From positions 248,001 through 312,000 of the forward strand of contig NZ_SPNJ01000002.1 of the NCBI RefSeq assembly GCF_004563925.1: 64,000 nt of DNA. The letters run 5' to 3'. Below the pieces are notes generated by a model. The model had not been told where the DNA came from and did no database searches. It saw nothing but the letters and a program-made list of their open reading frames with translations. The stretch comes from Herbaspirillum sp. 3R11 (GTDB lineage: Bacteria; Pseudomonadota; Gammaproteobacteria; Burkholderiales; Burkholderiaceae_D). Shown piece by piece: positions 11,422-20,668 of the stretch; the stretch's first letter is position 1; each line of letters opens with the position of its first letter. Position numbers and translations under genes: made by a program.

Positions 11422-12726
11422 GTGACTTCCACCCCTGCAGCACATTCCACTTCCACAAACGATCCAGAAAATCAATCCGGCGCCGATTCATCCTATGCGG
11501 TGGTGCGCCTGCTGATCACGCTGGTGCTGATGGTGATCGGCGCCAGCGGCATGTACGTGGTCGCCGTCGTGTTGCCGGCGGTGCAGGCGGAATTCGGCGT
11601 CGCGCGCGGCGTGGCGTCGATGCCCTACACCCTGTCGATGATCGGTTTCGGCATCGGCGGCATGCTGATGGGCAAGCTGGCCGACCGTTTCGGCGTGATG
11701 ATTCCGTTGCTGGTCGGCGCGGTTTGTCTGGGCCTTGGCTTCATCCTGGCCGGCATGGCGCCCAACATCATCGTCTTCACGCTCGCGCATGGTTTGCTGA
11801 TCGGCTTGTGCGGCAGCTCGGCGACCTTCTCGCCGCTGATCGCCGACACCTCGCTGTGGTTCGTGCGTCGGCGCGGGATTGCGGTAGCGGTGTGCGCCAG
11901 CGGCAACTATCTTGGCGGTGCAATCTGGCCGCCGATCGTGCAGCATTTCGTCGACACGGTTGGTTGGCGCCAGACTTATTTCGGCCTCGGTGTGGTGTGC
12001 TTCATCGTCATGGGCGGGCTGGCGCTGCTGATGCGTAAGCGTCCGCCGGTAGCGGTTGCGGCGGCTGCGCGCAACGGCGTCAGCCTGACCTCGGAGCGAC
12101 CCTTCGGTCTGCCGATGGGCAAGGCGCAACTGTTGCTGTGCGTGGCCGGCATCGCCTGTTGCGTGGCGATGGCGATGCCGCAGGTGCATATCGTCGCCTA
12201 CTGCGGCGACCTCGGTTACGGCGCCGCGCGCGGCGCGCAGATGCTGTCGCTGATGCTGGCGTGCGGCGTGGTGAGTCGGCTGGTGTCCGGATTGATCTGC
12301 GACCGCATCGGTGGCTTGCGCACGCTGATGCTCGGTTCGATGCTGCAGGGGATCGCCTTGCTGCTGTTCCTGCCGTTCGACGGACTGGCGTCGCTGTACG
12401 TCATCTCGGCCATGTTCGGGCTGTTCCAGGGCGGTATCGTGCCGTCCTACGCGATCATCGTGCGCGAATATTTCCCGGCCTCCGAAGCCGGCGGCCGGGT
12501 CGGCACCGTCATCATGTGCACCATGCTCGGGATGGCGCTGGGCGGCTGGATGTCGGGACAGATTTTCGACCTGACCGGCTCCTACCATGCCGCCTTCGTC
12601 AACGGCATCCTGTGGAACCTGCTCAACTTCAGCATCTGCATGTTCCTGCTGCGACGCACCTTGCGCAATAGAAAGAATAAAAACGACAACGGCGGCAGTG
12701 GCGGTTTGCAGACCGCCGGCGCCTGA
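11422..12726 (+). CDS. Major facilitator superfamily transporter
   Basis: 434 aa with about 12 hydrophobic helices starting near residue 28. The MFS loop 2-3 motif appears as GMLMGKLADRFGVMIPL, and a second copy as GLICDRIGGLRTLMLGS between helices 8 and 9. Such carriers import or export small solutes; this one resembles the oxalate/formate or monocarboxylate-type group, but the substrate cannot be fixed. The start is GTG at 11422 behind ACGGAG; the next methionine is inside helix 1. The hydrophilic N-terminus is Ser/Thr-rich. A stem-loop without T tail follows at 12741-12772. Confidence 0.88.
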   Translation: MTSTPAAHSTSTNDPENQSGADSSYAVVRLLITLVLMVIGASGMYVVAVVLPAVQAEFGVARGVASMPYTLSMIGFGIGGMLMGKLADRFGVMIPLLVGAVCLGLGFILAGMAPNIIVFTLAHGLLIGLCGSSATFSPLIADTSLWFVRRRGIAVAVCASGNYLGGAIWPPIVQHFVDTVGWRQTYFGLGVVCFIVMGGLALLMRKRPPVAVAAAARNGVSLTSERPFGLPMGKAQLLLCVAGIACCVAMAMPQVHIVAYCGDLGYGAARGAQMLSLMLACGVVSRLVSGLICDRIGGLRTLMLGSMLQGIALLLFLPFDGLASLYVISAMFGLFQGGIVPSYAIIVREYFPASEAGGRVGTVIMCTMLGMALGGWMSGQIFDLTGSYHAAFVNGILWNLLNFSICMFLLRRTLRNRKNKNDNGGSGGLQTAGA

Positions 12727-12835
12727 AAGGCAAAGCCCCGGGAGCGTCGCCGGTTTGATTTGGCGGCGCTCCTGCATTACGCTACGGGGAATGCAGGCGA
12801 CCGCCTGCTTTTCTCTTGCTCTCCCTGGGCCCCAG

Positions 12836-13516
12836 ATGCTGATCATTTTCCTCAAAGCCGTGATATTGATCCCGGTGACGCTGTTGCCTATCCTGAATCC
12901 GCTCGGCATCGCCCCGGTGTTCGCCAACCTGCTTGGCGACGTGCCGCGCCAGATCGAAAACCGCGTGGCGCGCCAGGTGGCGATCAATTGCTGGTTCCTG
13001 CTGGTGGGGGCAATCTTCATCGGCTCGCACGTGCTGGCATTCTTCGGCATTTCGCTGCCGATCGTGCGTATCGGCGGCGGCATCCTGGTGGCAGTGTCGG
13101 GCTGGAAGTTGCTCAGCGACGGCGGCAACGACGCGGCGATTCCCAAGCAGGTGGCCAAGGCCTACGACGACGAATCGAACGAAGAATTGAAGGCGCGCAG
13201 CTTCTATCCGATCAGCTTCCCGCTCACCGTCGGTCCCGGCACGATTGCGGCGTCGATCACGCTCGGCGCGAATACGCCGGCGCGGTTGGTGGATTGGGTC
13301 ATGTCGATCGGCAGCGCGGCGCTGGGCTCGGCGCTGACGGTGCTGGTGATTTACCTGTGCTACCGCTCGGCCAACAAGATCGTCAGCCTGCTCGGTCGTC
13401 TCGGCACCATGGTGGTGTTGCGGCTGTCAGCGTTCATCCTGCTGTGCATCGGCATCCAGATTTTTTGGTCGGGATTCACCGGTTTGCTGGTGGAGACGGG
13501 GATGTTGCCGCCGTAA
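12836..13516 (+). CDS. MarC-family (UPF0056) integral membrane protein
   Basis: 226 aa with six predicted membrane segments. The N-terminus MLIIFLKAVILIPVTLLPILNPLGIAPVF carries the conserved NPLG..P of MarC proteins and the central FPLTVGPGTIAA block is typical. Function is unknown; the old link to antibiotic resistance was not upheld. Two starts are possible: ATG 12836 (chosen, as it begins with the first helix like its relatives) or ATG 12791, which has GGGGA directly against it. It is convergent with the Lon-substrate-domain gene, the two stops being only 6 bases apart. Confidence 0.85.
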   Translation: MLIIFLKAVILIPVTLLPILNPLGIAPVFANLLGDVPRQIENRVARQVAINCWFLLVGAIFIGSHVLAFFGISLPIVRIGGGILVAVSGWKLLSDGGNDAAIPKQVAKAYDDESNEELKARSFYPISFPLTVGPGTIAASITLGANTPARLVDWVMSIGSAALGSALTVLVIYLCYRSANKIVSLLGRLGTMVVLRLSAFILLCIGIQIFWSGFTGLLVETGMLPP

Positions 13517-13522
13517 CAATGT

Positions 13523-14137
13523 TCAATGGAGCAGGCCGCGCTCGCCGAGCAGGTCCTGCACCAGTTCCAGCCGCAGCACGGGGTTGTCGAGCGCCAGCAG
13601 GCCTTGCTTCTGCTCCACGCTCATCGGCAGCATTTCGCTCCAGCGGTTGGCGACCCAGCCGCAATCGTCGAGGCGATAGGGGGCCGCCACCGGGATGTCG
13701 CTTTCCGGTATGGAATGGTTCTTCAGCGACGCCAGCAAATTCATCAGCGCGGTGACGGTGTTCTGCAACTCTTCGGGAATCGCAACGCTCTGATCGTTCT
13801 CGAGCGGCTCTACCTGCGCCATCCACAGCCCGTGCTTCAGCTGCTCCTTGGCGGCGATGCGGAAGCGCGACGTCCCGTTGCAAGAGATACGCAGCAATCC
13901 CTGCACCGGCGCCGACCACTCCTTGATATGCGCCAGCGTGCCGACCGGCACGAAGCTCTCGACCAGGCCGGGTTTGCGCACTTCGTTGCCGGCCGTCAGC
14001 GCGACCACACCGAACGAAGTGCCGTTGGCGATGCATTTGTTGATCATGTCCAGATAACGGACTTCGAAGATCTGCAAGGGCAGGCGGCCGTCCGGAAACA
14101 GCGCCGAGCCTAGCGGGAAAAGCGGGATGGTTTCCAT
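13523..14137 (-). CDS. Lon protease substrate-binding (LON_substr_bdg) domain protein
   Basis: 204 aa. It begins METIPLFPLGSALFPDGRLPLQIFE, the signature start of the N-terminal domain of Lon, then FGVVAL, VGTLAHI and FRI at expected spacings, and ends with a helical part. There is no ATPase or protease domain, so this is the stand-alone form, common in proteobacteria and thought to bind peptides; its role is not established. The ATG at 14137 matches the family start; 27 more upstream codons are open but overlap the end of spoVR. The ribosome site is weak. Confidence 0.88.
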   Translation of the reverse strand: METIPLFPLGSALFPDGRLPLQIFEVRYLDMINKCIANGTSFGVVALTAGNEVRKPGLVESFVPVGTLAHIKEWSAPVQGLLRISCNGTSRFRIAAKEQLKHGLWMAQVEPLENDQSVAIPEELQNTVTALMNLLASLKNHSIPESDIPVAAPYRLDDCGWVANRWSEMLPMSVEQKQGLLALDNPVLRLELVQDLLGERGLLH

Positions 14138-14177
14138 ATAGTGAGGTGATGCTTTGTAATTTCCTAAGAGCGCCGCT

Positions 14178-15740
14178 CTAAGTGCGCAAAACGTAACGAT
14201 TGTCGCTGATGCACTCATAGCGCTGCACGATGTAGCCGTTGTCGTCGACGCTTTCCAGGTAGACGTCGAATTGCCACAGCCGCGCCATGTGGCGCAGGAC
14301 TTCGTTGGTGCTGTCGCCCAGCGATCGGCCGTCGCTGCGGAAGTGGCGCAAGGTCAGGCTGCGGTTGCCGCGCGTGTTGACCGACCAGACCTGGATATTC
14401 GGTTCGCGGTGGTTGATGTCGTACTGCCGCGACAACGCCTGGCGCACGTACTGATAGCCGCTGTCGTTGTGGATGGCCGAGACTTCCAGCTCGCTGCGGC
14501 TTTCATCGTCGAGTACGGCGAACATGCGCATGTCGCGCATCAGCTTCGGTGACAGGTATTGCGCGACGAAGCTCTCGTCCTTGAAGTTGCGCATCACGTA
14601 GTGCAGTGTGTCCAGCCAGTTGCTGCCGGCCATGTCGGGAAACCATTGCTTGTCTTCGGCGGTCGGGTGTTCGCAGATGCGGCGGATATCGCTCATCATC
14701 GAGAAACCCAGCGCGTACGGATTGATGCCGTTGTAATACGGCTTGGTGATCGGCGGCTGGAACACCACGTTGCTGTGTGAATGCAGGAATTCCATCATGA
14801 AGCTGTCGGTCAGCTTGCCCTGGTCGTACATGGTGTTGAGCAGTGTGTAGTGCCAGAACGTGGCCCAGCCTTCATTCATGACCTGGGTCTGCCGCTGCGG
14901 ATAAAAATACTGTCCGACCTTGCGTACGATGCGGATGACTTCGCGTTCCCACGACTCCAGCAGCGGCGCATTCTTTTCGGCGAAATACAGCAGGTTTTCT
15001 TGTGGTTCCGGTGGGAAGCGCTCATCCACCTGTGCCGCCGCGGTTTCCTTTTTCGCCGGCAGGGTGCGCCACAATTCGTTGACCTGGGATTGCGCATAGG
15101 CTTCGCGCTCACTCTGCTGCGCGCGTTCCTGCGCCAGCGACATGCGTTGCGGGCGTTTGTAGCGATCAACGCCGTAGTTCATCAGCGCGTGGCAGGAATC
15201 GAGAAGCTCTTCCACACGATCGAAGCCGTGGCGCTCTTCACATTCGGCGATGTAACCTTTGGCGTAGACCAGATAGTCGATGATGGCGCTGGCGTCGGTC
15301 CACAGCTGGAACAGGTAGTTGCCCTTGAAGAAGGAGTTGTGCCCATACGCCGCATGCGCCACCACCAGCGCCTGCATGGTCATGGTGTTCTCTTCCATCA
15401 GATACGCGATGCAAGGGTTGGAGTTGATCACGATCTCGTACGCCAGCCCCATCTGGCCGCGCTTGTAGTCGCGCTCGGTGGCGAGGAAATGCTTGCCGAA
15501 CGACCAGTGGCGATAATTGACCGGCATGCCCGAGGAGGCATAGGCGTCCATCATCTGCTCGGCGGAAATGATTTCGAGCTGGATCGGATAGATATCCAGC
15601 TTGTAGCTCGCCGCCACCTTGGCGATTTCCTCGTTGTAGCGTTCGATCAGCTCGAAGCTCCAATCCGACGGGCAGGGCAGGGGATCATGTTTGGGCGGCG
15701 CAGTCGGCGGCACAGGCGGCGTGTTCAGTCGCGTATTCAT
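14178..15740 (-). CDS. SpoVR family protein (YcgB-like)
   Basis: 520 aa, typical length. It contains SpoVR landmarks: YPIQLEIISAEQMMDAYASSGMP, a His-rich HWSFGKHF, NSNPCIAYLMEENT, and MNEGWATFWHYTLLNTMYDQG. The name comes from Bacillus cortex formation, but in non-sporulating proteobacteria it is always found with PrkA and YeaH, as here. Its ATG overlaps the yeaH stop by 4 bases (15737-15740), indicating translational coupling. The N-terminus is Pro-rich. Biochemical function unknown; the operon is linked to stationary-phase and nitrogen-starvation responses in E. coli. Confidence 0.95.
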   Translation of the reverse strand: MNTRLNTPPVPPTAPPKHDPLPCPSDWSFELIERYNEEIAKVAASYKLDIYPIQLEIISAEQMMDAYASSGMPVNYRHWSFGKHFLATERDYKRGQMGLAYEIVINSNPCIAYLMEENTMTMQALVVAHAAYGHNSFFKGNYLFQLWTDASAIIDYLVYAKGYIAECEERHGFDRVEELLDSCHALMNYGVDRYKRPQRMSLAQERAQQSEREAYAQSQVNELWRTLPAKKETAAAQVDERFPPEPQENLLYFAEKNAPLLESWEREVIRIVRKVGQYFYPQRQTQVMNEGWATFWHYTLLNTMYDQGKLTDSFMMEFLHSHSNVVFQPPITKPYYNGINPYALGFSMMSDIRRICEHPTAEDKQWFPDMAGSNWLDTLHYVMRNFKDESFVAQYLSPKLMRDMRMFAVLDDESRSELEVSAIHNDSGYQYVRQALSRQYDINHREPNIQVWSVNTRGNRSLTLRHFRSDGRSLGDSTNEVLRHMARLWQFDVYLESVDDNGYIVQRYECISDNRYVLRT

Positions 15741-17002
15741 GCATGGACCTGCTTTTCAAAAAGTTCGCGGAAGACCGGGTAGATCTCGGACGAGGACTGC
15801 ACCTTCTTCATCGCAAAGTGCGGATGCTCGTGCAGCAGCTGCGTATATTCCGTCCACAGGTTCTGTTCCGGCTCGGCCACCTGGATATAGGCGAAGTAAC
15901 GGCACATCGGCAGAATCGCTTCCTCCAGGATGCTGCGGCATTTCGGCGAGTCGTCGTTCCAGTTGTCGCCGTCGGAGGCCTGGGCGCCGTAGATGTTCCA
16001 TTCGCTCGACGGATAGCGTGTCCTGATGATGTCCTGCATCAGTTCCAGCGCGCTGGAGACCACCGTGCCACCGCTTTCCTGCGAGTGGAAGAAGGTCTCT
16101 TCATCGACTTCATCGGCGCGCGTGTGATGGCGGATGAAGACCACTTCGATGTGTTCGTAATTGCGCGTCAAAAATAGATACAAGAGGATGAAGAAGCGCT
16201 TCGACAAATCCTTGCGCTGCTCGTCCATCGACCCGGATACGTCCATCACGCAAAACATTACGGCGCGGCTCGACGGCTGCGGCTGGCGCACGCGGTTGAC
16301 GTAGCGCAGGTCGAACGGATCGATGAAGGGGATGCGCCAGATGCGGCCCTTGAGATGATGGATCTCTTCTTCCAGCAACAGGATTTCCGGGCGCCGGTCG
16401 TCTGGATCCTTCTTGAGGTCGCACAATTGTTCTTCCAGCTCGCGCAGCTTGGCAGTCAGCGGCCCGCCCAGCGCGATGCGCCGACCCAGCGAGCTGCGCA
16501 GTGAACGCACGATGTCGATGTTGGCGGGCGAACCGTCGACCGAATAGCCGGCGCGCATGTTCTTCCAGTTGGGGATTGACATCAGGTTGGTCTGGATCAG
16601 GCGCGGCAACTCCAGGTCTTCGAAGAAATACTGCATGAATTCTTCGCGCGACAACTCGAAGGTGAACTCGTCCTGGCTCTCGCCTTCATTGCTGGCGGTG
16701 CTGCCGCCATCGCCGGAACCGCCGCTGCGACGCGGGATGCGGTCACCCTGCAGATAATCCTGATTGCCGGGATGCACGATCTCACGCTTGCCGCCGCGGC
16801 CGTGGTGGAAGGCCGGTTCGGAAATATCCTTGCGCGGAATGGTGATGCTTTTCGAACTTTCGATGTCCTTGATGCTGCGATCCCTTACTGCTTCGGTAAC
16901 GGAACGCCGGATATCGCTGCGAAAGCGCCTGAGGAAACGCTCCCGGTTGGCGATGCTTTTATTCTTGCCAGCTAGCCTACGGTCGATGATCTGGTGGAGC
17001 AA
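15737..17002 (-). CDS. yeaH: YeaH/YhbH family protein with VWA domain
   Basis: 421 aa (DUF444). A basic N-terminus (IDRRLAGKNKSIANRERFLRR) leads into a glycine/serine linker (RRSGGSGDGG, residues 91-100) and a von Willebrand A domain with the metal site DVSGSMD (D254, S256, S258). It is the middle gene of the prkA-yeaH-spoVR operon. In E. coli YeaH works with the kinase YeaG during sustained nitrogen starvation; the partner interaction is through the VWA domain by analogy. Start is the ATG at 17002; it follows prkA by 153 bases. Confidence 0.95.
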   Translation of the reverse strand: MLHQIIDRRLAGKNKSIANRERFLRRFRSDIRRSVTEAVRDRSIKDIESSKSITIPRKDISEPAFHHGRGGKREIVHPGNQDYLQGDRIPRRSGGSGDGGSTASNEGESQDEFTFELSREEFMQYFFEDLELPRLIQTNLMSIPNWKNMRAGYSVDGSPANIDIVRSLRSSLGRRIALGGPLTAKLRELEEQLCDLKKDPDDRRPEILLLEEEIHHLKGRIWRIPFIDPFDLRYVNRVRQPQPSSRAVMFCVMDVSGSMDEQRKDLSKRFFILLYLFLTRNYEHIEVVFIRHHTRADEVDEETFFHSQESGGTVVSSALELMQDIIRTRYPSSEWNIYGAQASDGDNWNDDSPKCRSILEEAILPMCRYFAYIQVAEPEQNLWTEYTQLLHEHPHFAMKKVQSSSEIYPVFRELFEKQVHA

Positions 17003-17155
17003 GTGCTTCTCCCGCTAGTGGGGACCTGCTTTGGATCTCGCTGCGAGCCCTTGATCCGACACCGGCTGTTGGTCTCGCGCTTGGATCGAAAACAGGTCCA
17101 AAGACGGGTTGCTATTCATTGACGCGTTCTGTCATCGGCAACCCGCTTCCCTGGT

Positions 17156-19078
17156 TCAAGAGGATTTGCGTACGCGCAAATACCATTCGCACAGCAAGCG
17201 CACCTGCTTCGGCGTGTAACCCTTGCTGACCATGCGATTGACGAAGTCTTCGTGTTTCTGCATCTCTTCGGTCGAACCCTTGGCGTTGAAGGAAATCACC
17301 GGCAACAGATCCTCGGTGTTGGAGAACATCTTCTTCTCGATCACCACGCGCAGCTTTTCGTAACTGGTCCACAGCGGGTTCTTGCCGCCGTTGTTGACGC
17401 GTGCACGCAGCACGAAGTTGACGATCTCGTTGCGGAAGTCTTTCGGATTGCTGATGCCGGCCGGCTTCTCGATCTTTTCCAGCTCTGCGTTCAGGGAGGC
17501 GCGGTCGAAGCTCTCGCCGGTGTCGTGATCGCGGAATTCCTGATCCTGGATCCAGAAGTCGGCATAGGTGACGTAGCGGTCGAACACGTTCTGGCCGTAT
17601 TCCGAATACGACTCCAGATAGGCGGTCTGGATTTCCTTGCCGATGAACTCTGCATAGCGCGAGGCCAGCGTGTCCTTGACGAAGGACAGGTATTTTTGCT
17701 CCTGCTCTGGCGGGAACTGCTCGCGCTCGATCTGCTGCTCCAAGATGTACATCAGGTGCACCGGATTGGCCGCGATCTCGGTGGTGTCGAAGTTGAACAC
17801 GCGCGACAGGATCTTGAACGCGAAACGTGTCGAGATGCCGGTCATGCCTTCGTCAACGCCGGCGTAATCGCGGTATTCCTGATACGACTTGGCTTTGGGA
17901 TCGGTGTCTTTGAGATTCTCGCCGTCATACACCTGCATCTTGGAAATCAGGCTGGAGTTTTCCGGCTCGCCCAGACGGGTGAGGATGGAGAACTGCGCCA
18001 TCATCTTCAGCGTACCCGGCGCGCAAATGGCCTTGGCCAGCGAGGAGGTGCGCAGCAGCTTCTCGTAGATGCGGATTTCTTCCGACACGCGCAGGCAGTA
18101 CGGCACCTTGACGATATAGATACGATCAAGCAGCGCTTCGTTGTTCTTGTTGTTGCGGAAGGCCTTCCACTCCGATTCGTTGGAGTGGGCCAGGATGACG
18201 CCGTCGAACGGAATCGCGCCGAAGCCTTCGGTGCCCTTGAAGTTGCCTTCCTGGGTTGCCGTCAGCAGCGGATGCAGCACCTTGATCGGCGCCTTGAACA
18301 TTTCGACGAACTCCAGCAGGCCCTGGTTCGACAGGCACAGCCCGCCGGAATAGCTATAGGCGTCGGCATCGTCCTGCGAGTATTGCTCGAGCTTGCGGAT
18401 GTCGACCTTGCCGACCAGCGTGGAAATGTCCTGATTGTTTTCGTCGCCCGGCTCGGTCTTGGAAATCGCGATCTGGCGCAGGATCGACGGATAGCGCTTG
18501 ACCACGCGGAACTGGCGGATGTCGCCGTTGAATTCATGCAGGCGCTTGACGGCCCACGGGCTCAGGATGGATTTGAGGTAGCGGCGCGGGATGCCGAACT
18601 GCTCTTCGAGGATCTGTCCGTCTTCTTCGTAATCGAACAGGCCGAACGGCGATTCATTGACCGGCGAACCTTTGATCGAATAGAAGGGGATGTGCTCCAT
18701 GAGCTGTTTGAGGCGCTCGGCGATCGACGACTTGCCGCCGCCGACCGGGCCCAGCAGATACAGGATCTGCTTCTTTTCTTCCAGGCCTTGCGAGGCATGG
18801 CGGAAATAGGCGACCACCTGTTCAATCACTTCTTCCGCGCCGTAGAATTCCTTGAAGGCGGGATAGACCTTGATCACCTTGTTGGCGAACAGGCGCGACA
18901 AGCGGGGGTCTTCGCGTGTGTCGACTTTCTCAGGTTCGCCGATCGCCATCAGCATGCGTTCTGCGGCCGATGCGTACACAGCCGGATCGTTCTTGCAAAG
19001 ACTCAGATACTCTTCAAGCGAAAATTCTTCTTCTCTGGTTTTGTCAAAGCGACTCGCAAAGCTGCTGTAGATATCCAT
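17156..19078 (-). CDS. prkA: PrkA-type AAA+ serine protein kinase (YeaG)
   Basis: 640 aa, the usual length. An AAA+ core has the Walker A LGPVGGGKSS (residues 109-118) and a downstream acidic Walker B region; the C-terminal part carries the PrkA kinase-like domain with FDTTEIAANPVHLMYILEQQ. In E. coli YeaG governs metabolic shut-down and survival in nitrogen starvation; recent work describes a PrkA as an ATP-dependent protease, so the kinase label is not settled. The ATG follows a very strong ribosome site (ACGGAGGTGGT). First gene of the operon with yeaH and spoVR; an unusual palindrome lies about 125 bases upstream. Confidence 0.96.
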   Translation of the reverse strand: MDIYSSFASRFDKTREEEFSLEEYLSLCKNDPAVYASAAERMLMAIGEPEKVDTREDPRLSRLFANKVIKVYPAFKEFYGAEEVIEQVVAYFRHASQGLEEKKQILYLLGPVGGGKSSIAERLKQLMEHIPFYSIKGSPVNESPFGLFDYEEDGQILEEQFGIPRRYLKSILSPWAVKRLHEFNGDIRQFRVVKRYPSILRQIAISKTEPGDENNQDISTLVGKVDIRKLEQYSQDDADAYSYSGGLCLSNQGLLEFVEMFKAPIKVLHPLLTATQEGNFKGTEGFGAIPFDGVILAHSNESEWKAFRNNKNNEALLDRIYIVKVPYCLRVSEEIRIYEKLLRTSSLAKAICAPGTLKMMAQFSILTRLGEPENSSLISKMQVYDGENLKDTDPKAKSYQEYRDYAGVDEGMTGISTRFAFKILSRVFNFDTTEIAANPVHLMYILEQQIEREQFPPEQEQKYLSFVKDTLASRYAEFIGKEIQTAYLESYSEYGQNVFDRYVTYADFWIQDQEFRDHDTGESFDRASLNAELEKIEKPAGISNPKDFRNEIVNFVLRARVNNGGKNPLWTSYEKLRVVIEKKMFSNTEDLLPVISFNAKGSTEEMQKHEDFVNRMVSKGYTPKQVRLLCEWYLRVRKSS

Positions 19079-19202
19079 ACCACCTCCGTAACTTCAATGA
19101 GACAACAAATTGAATACGTGCGTTATGTTTTTAGAGTTATCGACCGCGGTTTCCTGAGCGTCAGCTCCTGACCACTTTCAGCAGGCTTTACGATCATGCG
19201 CG

Positions 19203-19221
19203 GCATTGAAATTTTCAATGC
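19203..19221. promoter_or_regulatory. Palindrome upstream of prkA, operator candidate
   Basis: Perfect 9-bp arms GCATTGAAA and TTTCAATGC around a single T. The position, about 125 bases before the prkA start, fits a regulator-binding site; the factor is unknown. Confidence 0.45.
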
Positions 19222-19899
19222 GTTCGCCATGCGTTTTGCAACGCAGTGAAGCTGCACGCGTCCTTATGAACTTGGACCGGAAAACAAAATTTTCGTTTTT
19301 ATTCTATTCCTTTTTTTCTGAAGTCATTGTGCTGCTTTTGTTTCAGCGTACTGCTAAATGATTTTCCCGTAGTCGAAAACAACTGCCGTTTTCGGAGCCA
19401 GCTTTTCGATATGCAAAAGCATCGAAATTGTGCGCCGTAGTTTTTGCTATTCCCCTGTTCATTAAATGGTTGAGCGTCATCTGCGGTTGACCTTGTTACG
19501 TAATTCAGGCGTGCGGCCTTGCAAGCGAATCGGGGCAGGCTTTGCGCGCTTGTCGGATGAGGTCGGCGGACATCGCCCGGCGCGCATTTTTTAGCATCGA
19601 AAACCGTCGCAAGAGGCAGTGCAAGTTTGATGCCGGGAAATACCCCATCGACAGGATGGAAATAGGAGCCGATGCGGTATCGGCCAAAATGGCGCCGAAA
19701 TCTTTTTTCAATTGCATGCCTGAAACGTTGCTTTTTTACCATGTGACCACTTCGCAACGCCTAACTCGATAGCTTTCCAGCAAGCTTTGCGATCTTTTTG
19801 ATAGATGGCCTCGATGAACTTGCTGGGGAAAACGCCCCCGACCCCGTCCCGAGGGCGTTCGCAAGCCATCTGCCGAGAAAGCCCGGAGTAGATAAGTCA

Positions 19900-19929
19900 T
19901 TGACAAACAAGTGAAAAATGCAGTCTAAT
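19900..19929 (+). promoter_or_regulatory. Sigma-70 promoter of rpmH
   Basis: TTGACA at 19900-19905 and TCTAAT at 19924-19929 with an 18-base spacer: a full-match -35 and a one-mismatch -10. It leaves a leader of about 155 bases before rpmH containing a TGCCTCT/AGAGGCA hairpin. Confidence 0.75.
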
Positions 19930-20091
19930 TCAGGGTTCACCATCCGTTGAATTGCGTTCGTGCTGTGGCCTTGCGGTTTCGGCTCTTAAATGCCTCTCTG
20001 ATCTACAAGAAGAGGCACGCGCAGAAAACAGAAATTCCGCGGAGATTCCGATGTATTTTTGCCGATTATTGATTAAGTAAGCGAGTCCAAC

Positions 20092-20226
20092 ATGAAACGT
20101 ACCTACCAACCTTCCGTCGTGCGTCGCAAGCGTACCCATGGTTTCCGTGCCCGTATGGCAACCCGTGGTGGCCGCGCTGTCATCAACGCACGCCGCTCAA
20201 AAGGCCGCAAGCGTCTGGCTGCTTGA
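20092..20226 (+). CDS. rpmH: 50S ribosomal protein L34
   Basis: 44 aa, exact family length: [20 protein letters not shown] at the start and SKGRKRLAA at the end. Small, highly basic protein of the large ribosomal subunit. The gene is short enough to be missed by length cut-offs. It heads the conserved block rpmH-rnpA-yidD-yidC-mnmE and has a strong promoter upstream. In most proteobacteria dnaA lies divergently next to rpmH; here the divergent neighbour is prkA. Confidence 0.98.
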   Translation: MKRTYQPSVVRRKRTHGFRARMATRGGRAVINARRSKGRKRLAA

Positions 20227-20257
20227 TACATAGCCGGCGCAGAGCACTGCTGTTTGT

Positions 20258-20668
20258 GTGACAGGCGATCGTTCCTATCTCTACTCACGCGATCAGCGAA
20301 TCGTTAAAACGGATGAGTTTTCATCCGTTTTTCGTTTGCGACCGGTGTATCGGACTGCCCATTTCGTCCTGTACGCGCGCAACAACGACCTGCCGCTAGC
20401 GCGTCTGGGTGTCGTCGCCGCCAAACGCATGGCGCCGCGCGCGGTCACCCGGAACACGATCAAGCGCGTTACCCGCGAATTGTTCCGGCAAACGGCATTG
20501 GCATTGCCCCAGATAGATTGCATCGTGCGTTTGTCGAAACCGGTCAACAGCAAGAGCGGACCGGCGACCAACGCCAGACTCAAAGCGGAATTGCGCGACG
20601 AGTTGTCACAGTTGTTTGCATTTTTGCTGAACGCGACCGCGTTTGCCAGGAAGCCGGAAAATACGTGA
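20258..20668 (+). CDS. rnpA: Ribonuclease P protein component
   Basis: 136 aa. Protein subunit of RNase P, which matures the 5' ends of tRNAs. Family landmarks are TDEFSSVFRLRP near the start, the basic RNR-type motif RNTIKRVTRELFR, and DCIVRLSKP. The start is the GTG at 20258; no ATG exists in frame before the conserved KTDEFSSVF, and this GTG gives an N-terminal extension of normal length. It overlaps yidD by one base (TGATG), so translation is coupled. The N-terminal ribosome site is weak. Confidence 0.93.
   Translation: MTGDRSYLYSRDQRIVKTDEFSSVFRLRPVYRTAHFVLYARNNDLPLARLGVVAAKRMAPRAVTRNTIKRVTRELFRQTALALPQIDCIVRLSKPVNSKSGPATNARLKAELRDELSQLFAFLLNATAFARKPENT

Larger units (their letters stand above)
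19079..20091. other. 1 kb intergenic region between prkA and rpmH
   Basis: This divergent intergenic stretch is AT-richer than its surroundings and holds no gene I can support. It contains the prkA ribosome site, a 19-base palindrome (19203-19221), a hairpin AACGCCC/GGGCGTT (19831-19837, 19853-19859), the rpmH promoter and a leader hairpin TGCCTCT/AGAGGCA (19991-19997, 20011-20017). No DnaA box (TTATCCACA or its complement) was found by eye, so I do not call an origin here. Confidence 0.7.

Noticed and set aside
12741..12772. Terminator between MFS and MarC genes
   Set aside because: A stem with one G-U pair exists but no T run follows, so it was not listed as a terminator.
19518..19533. 16-base identity (CTTGCAAGCGAATCGG) with 25663-25678
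   Set aside because: A match of this length is expected by chance in a window of this size, and the flanks do not align; not called a repeat.
19299..19757. 152-codon reverse-strand frame in the prkA-rpmH gap
   Set aside because: Composition is Arg/Ser/Lys-rich without recognisable domains, there is no ribosome site, and the region is AT-rich promoter-like DNA. I do not call a gene.
19079..20091. Replication origin next to rpmH
   Set aside because: Expected from synteny, but no DnaA box and no dnaA gene were seen.
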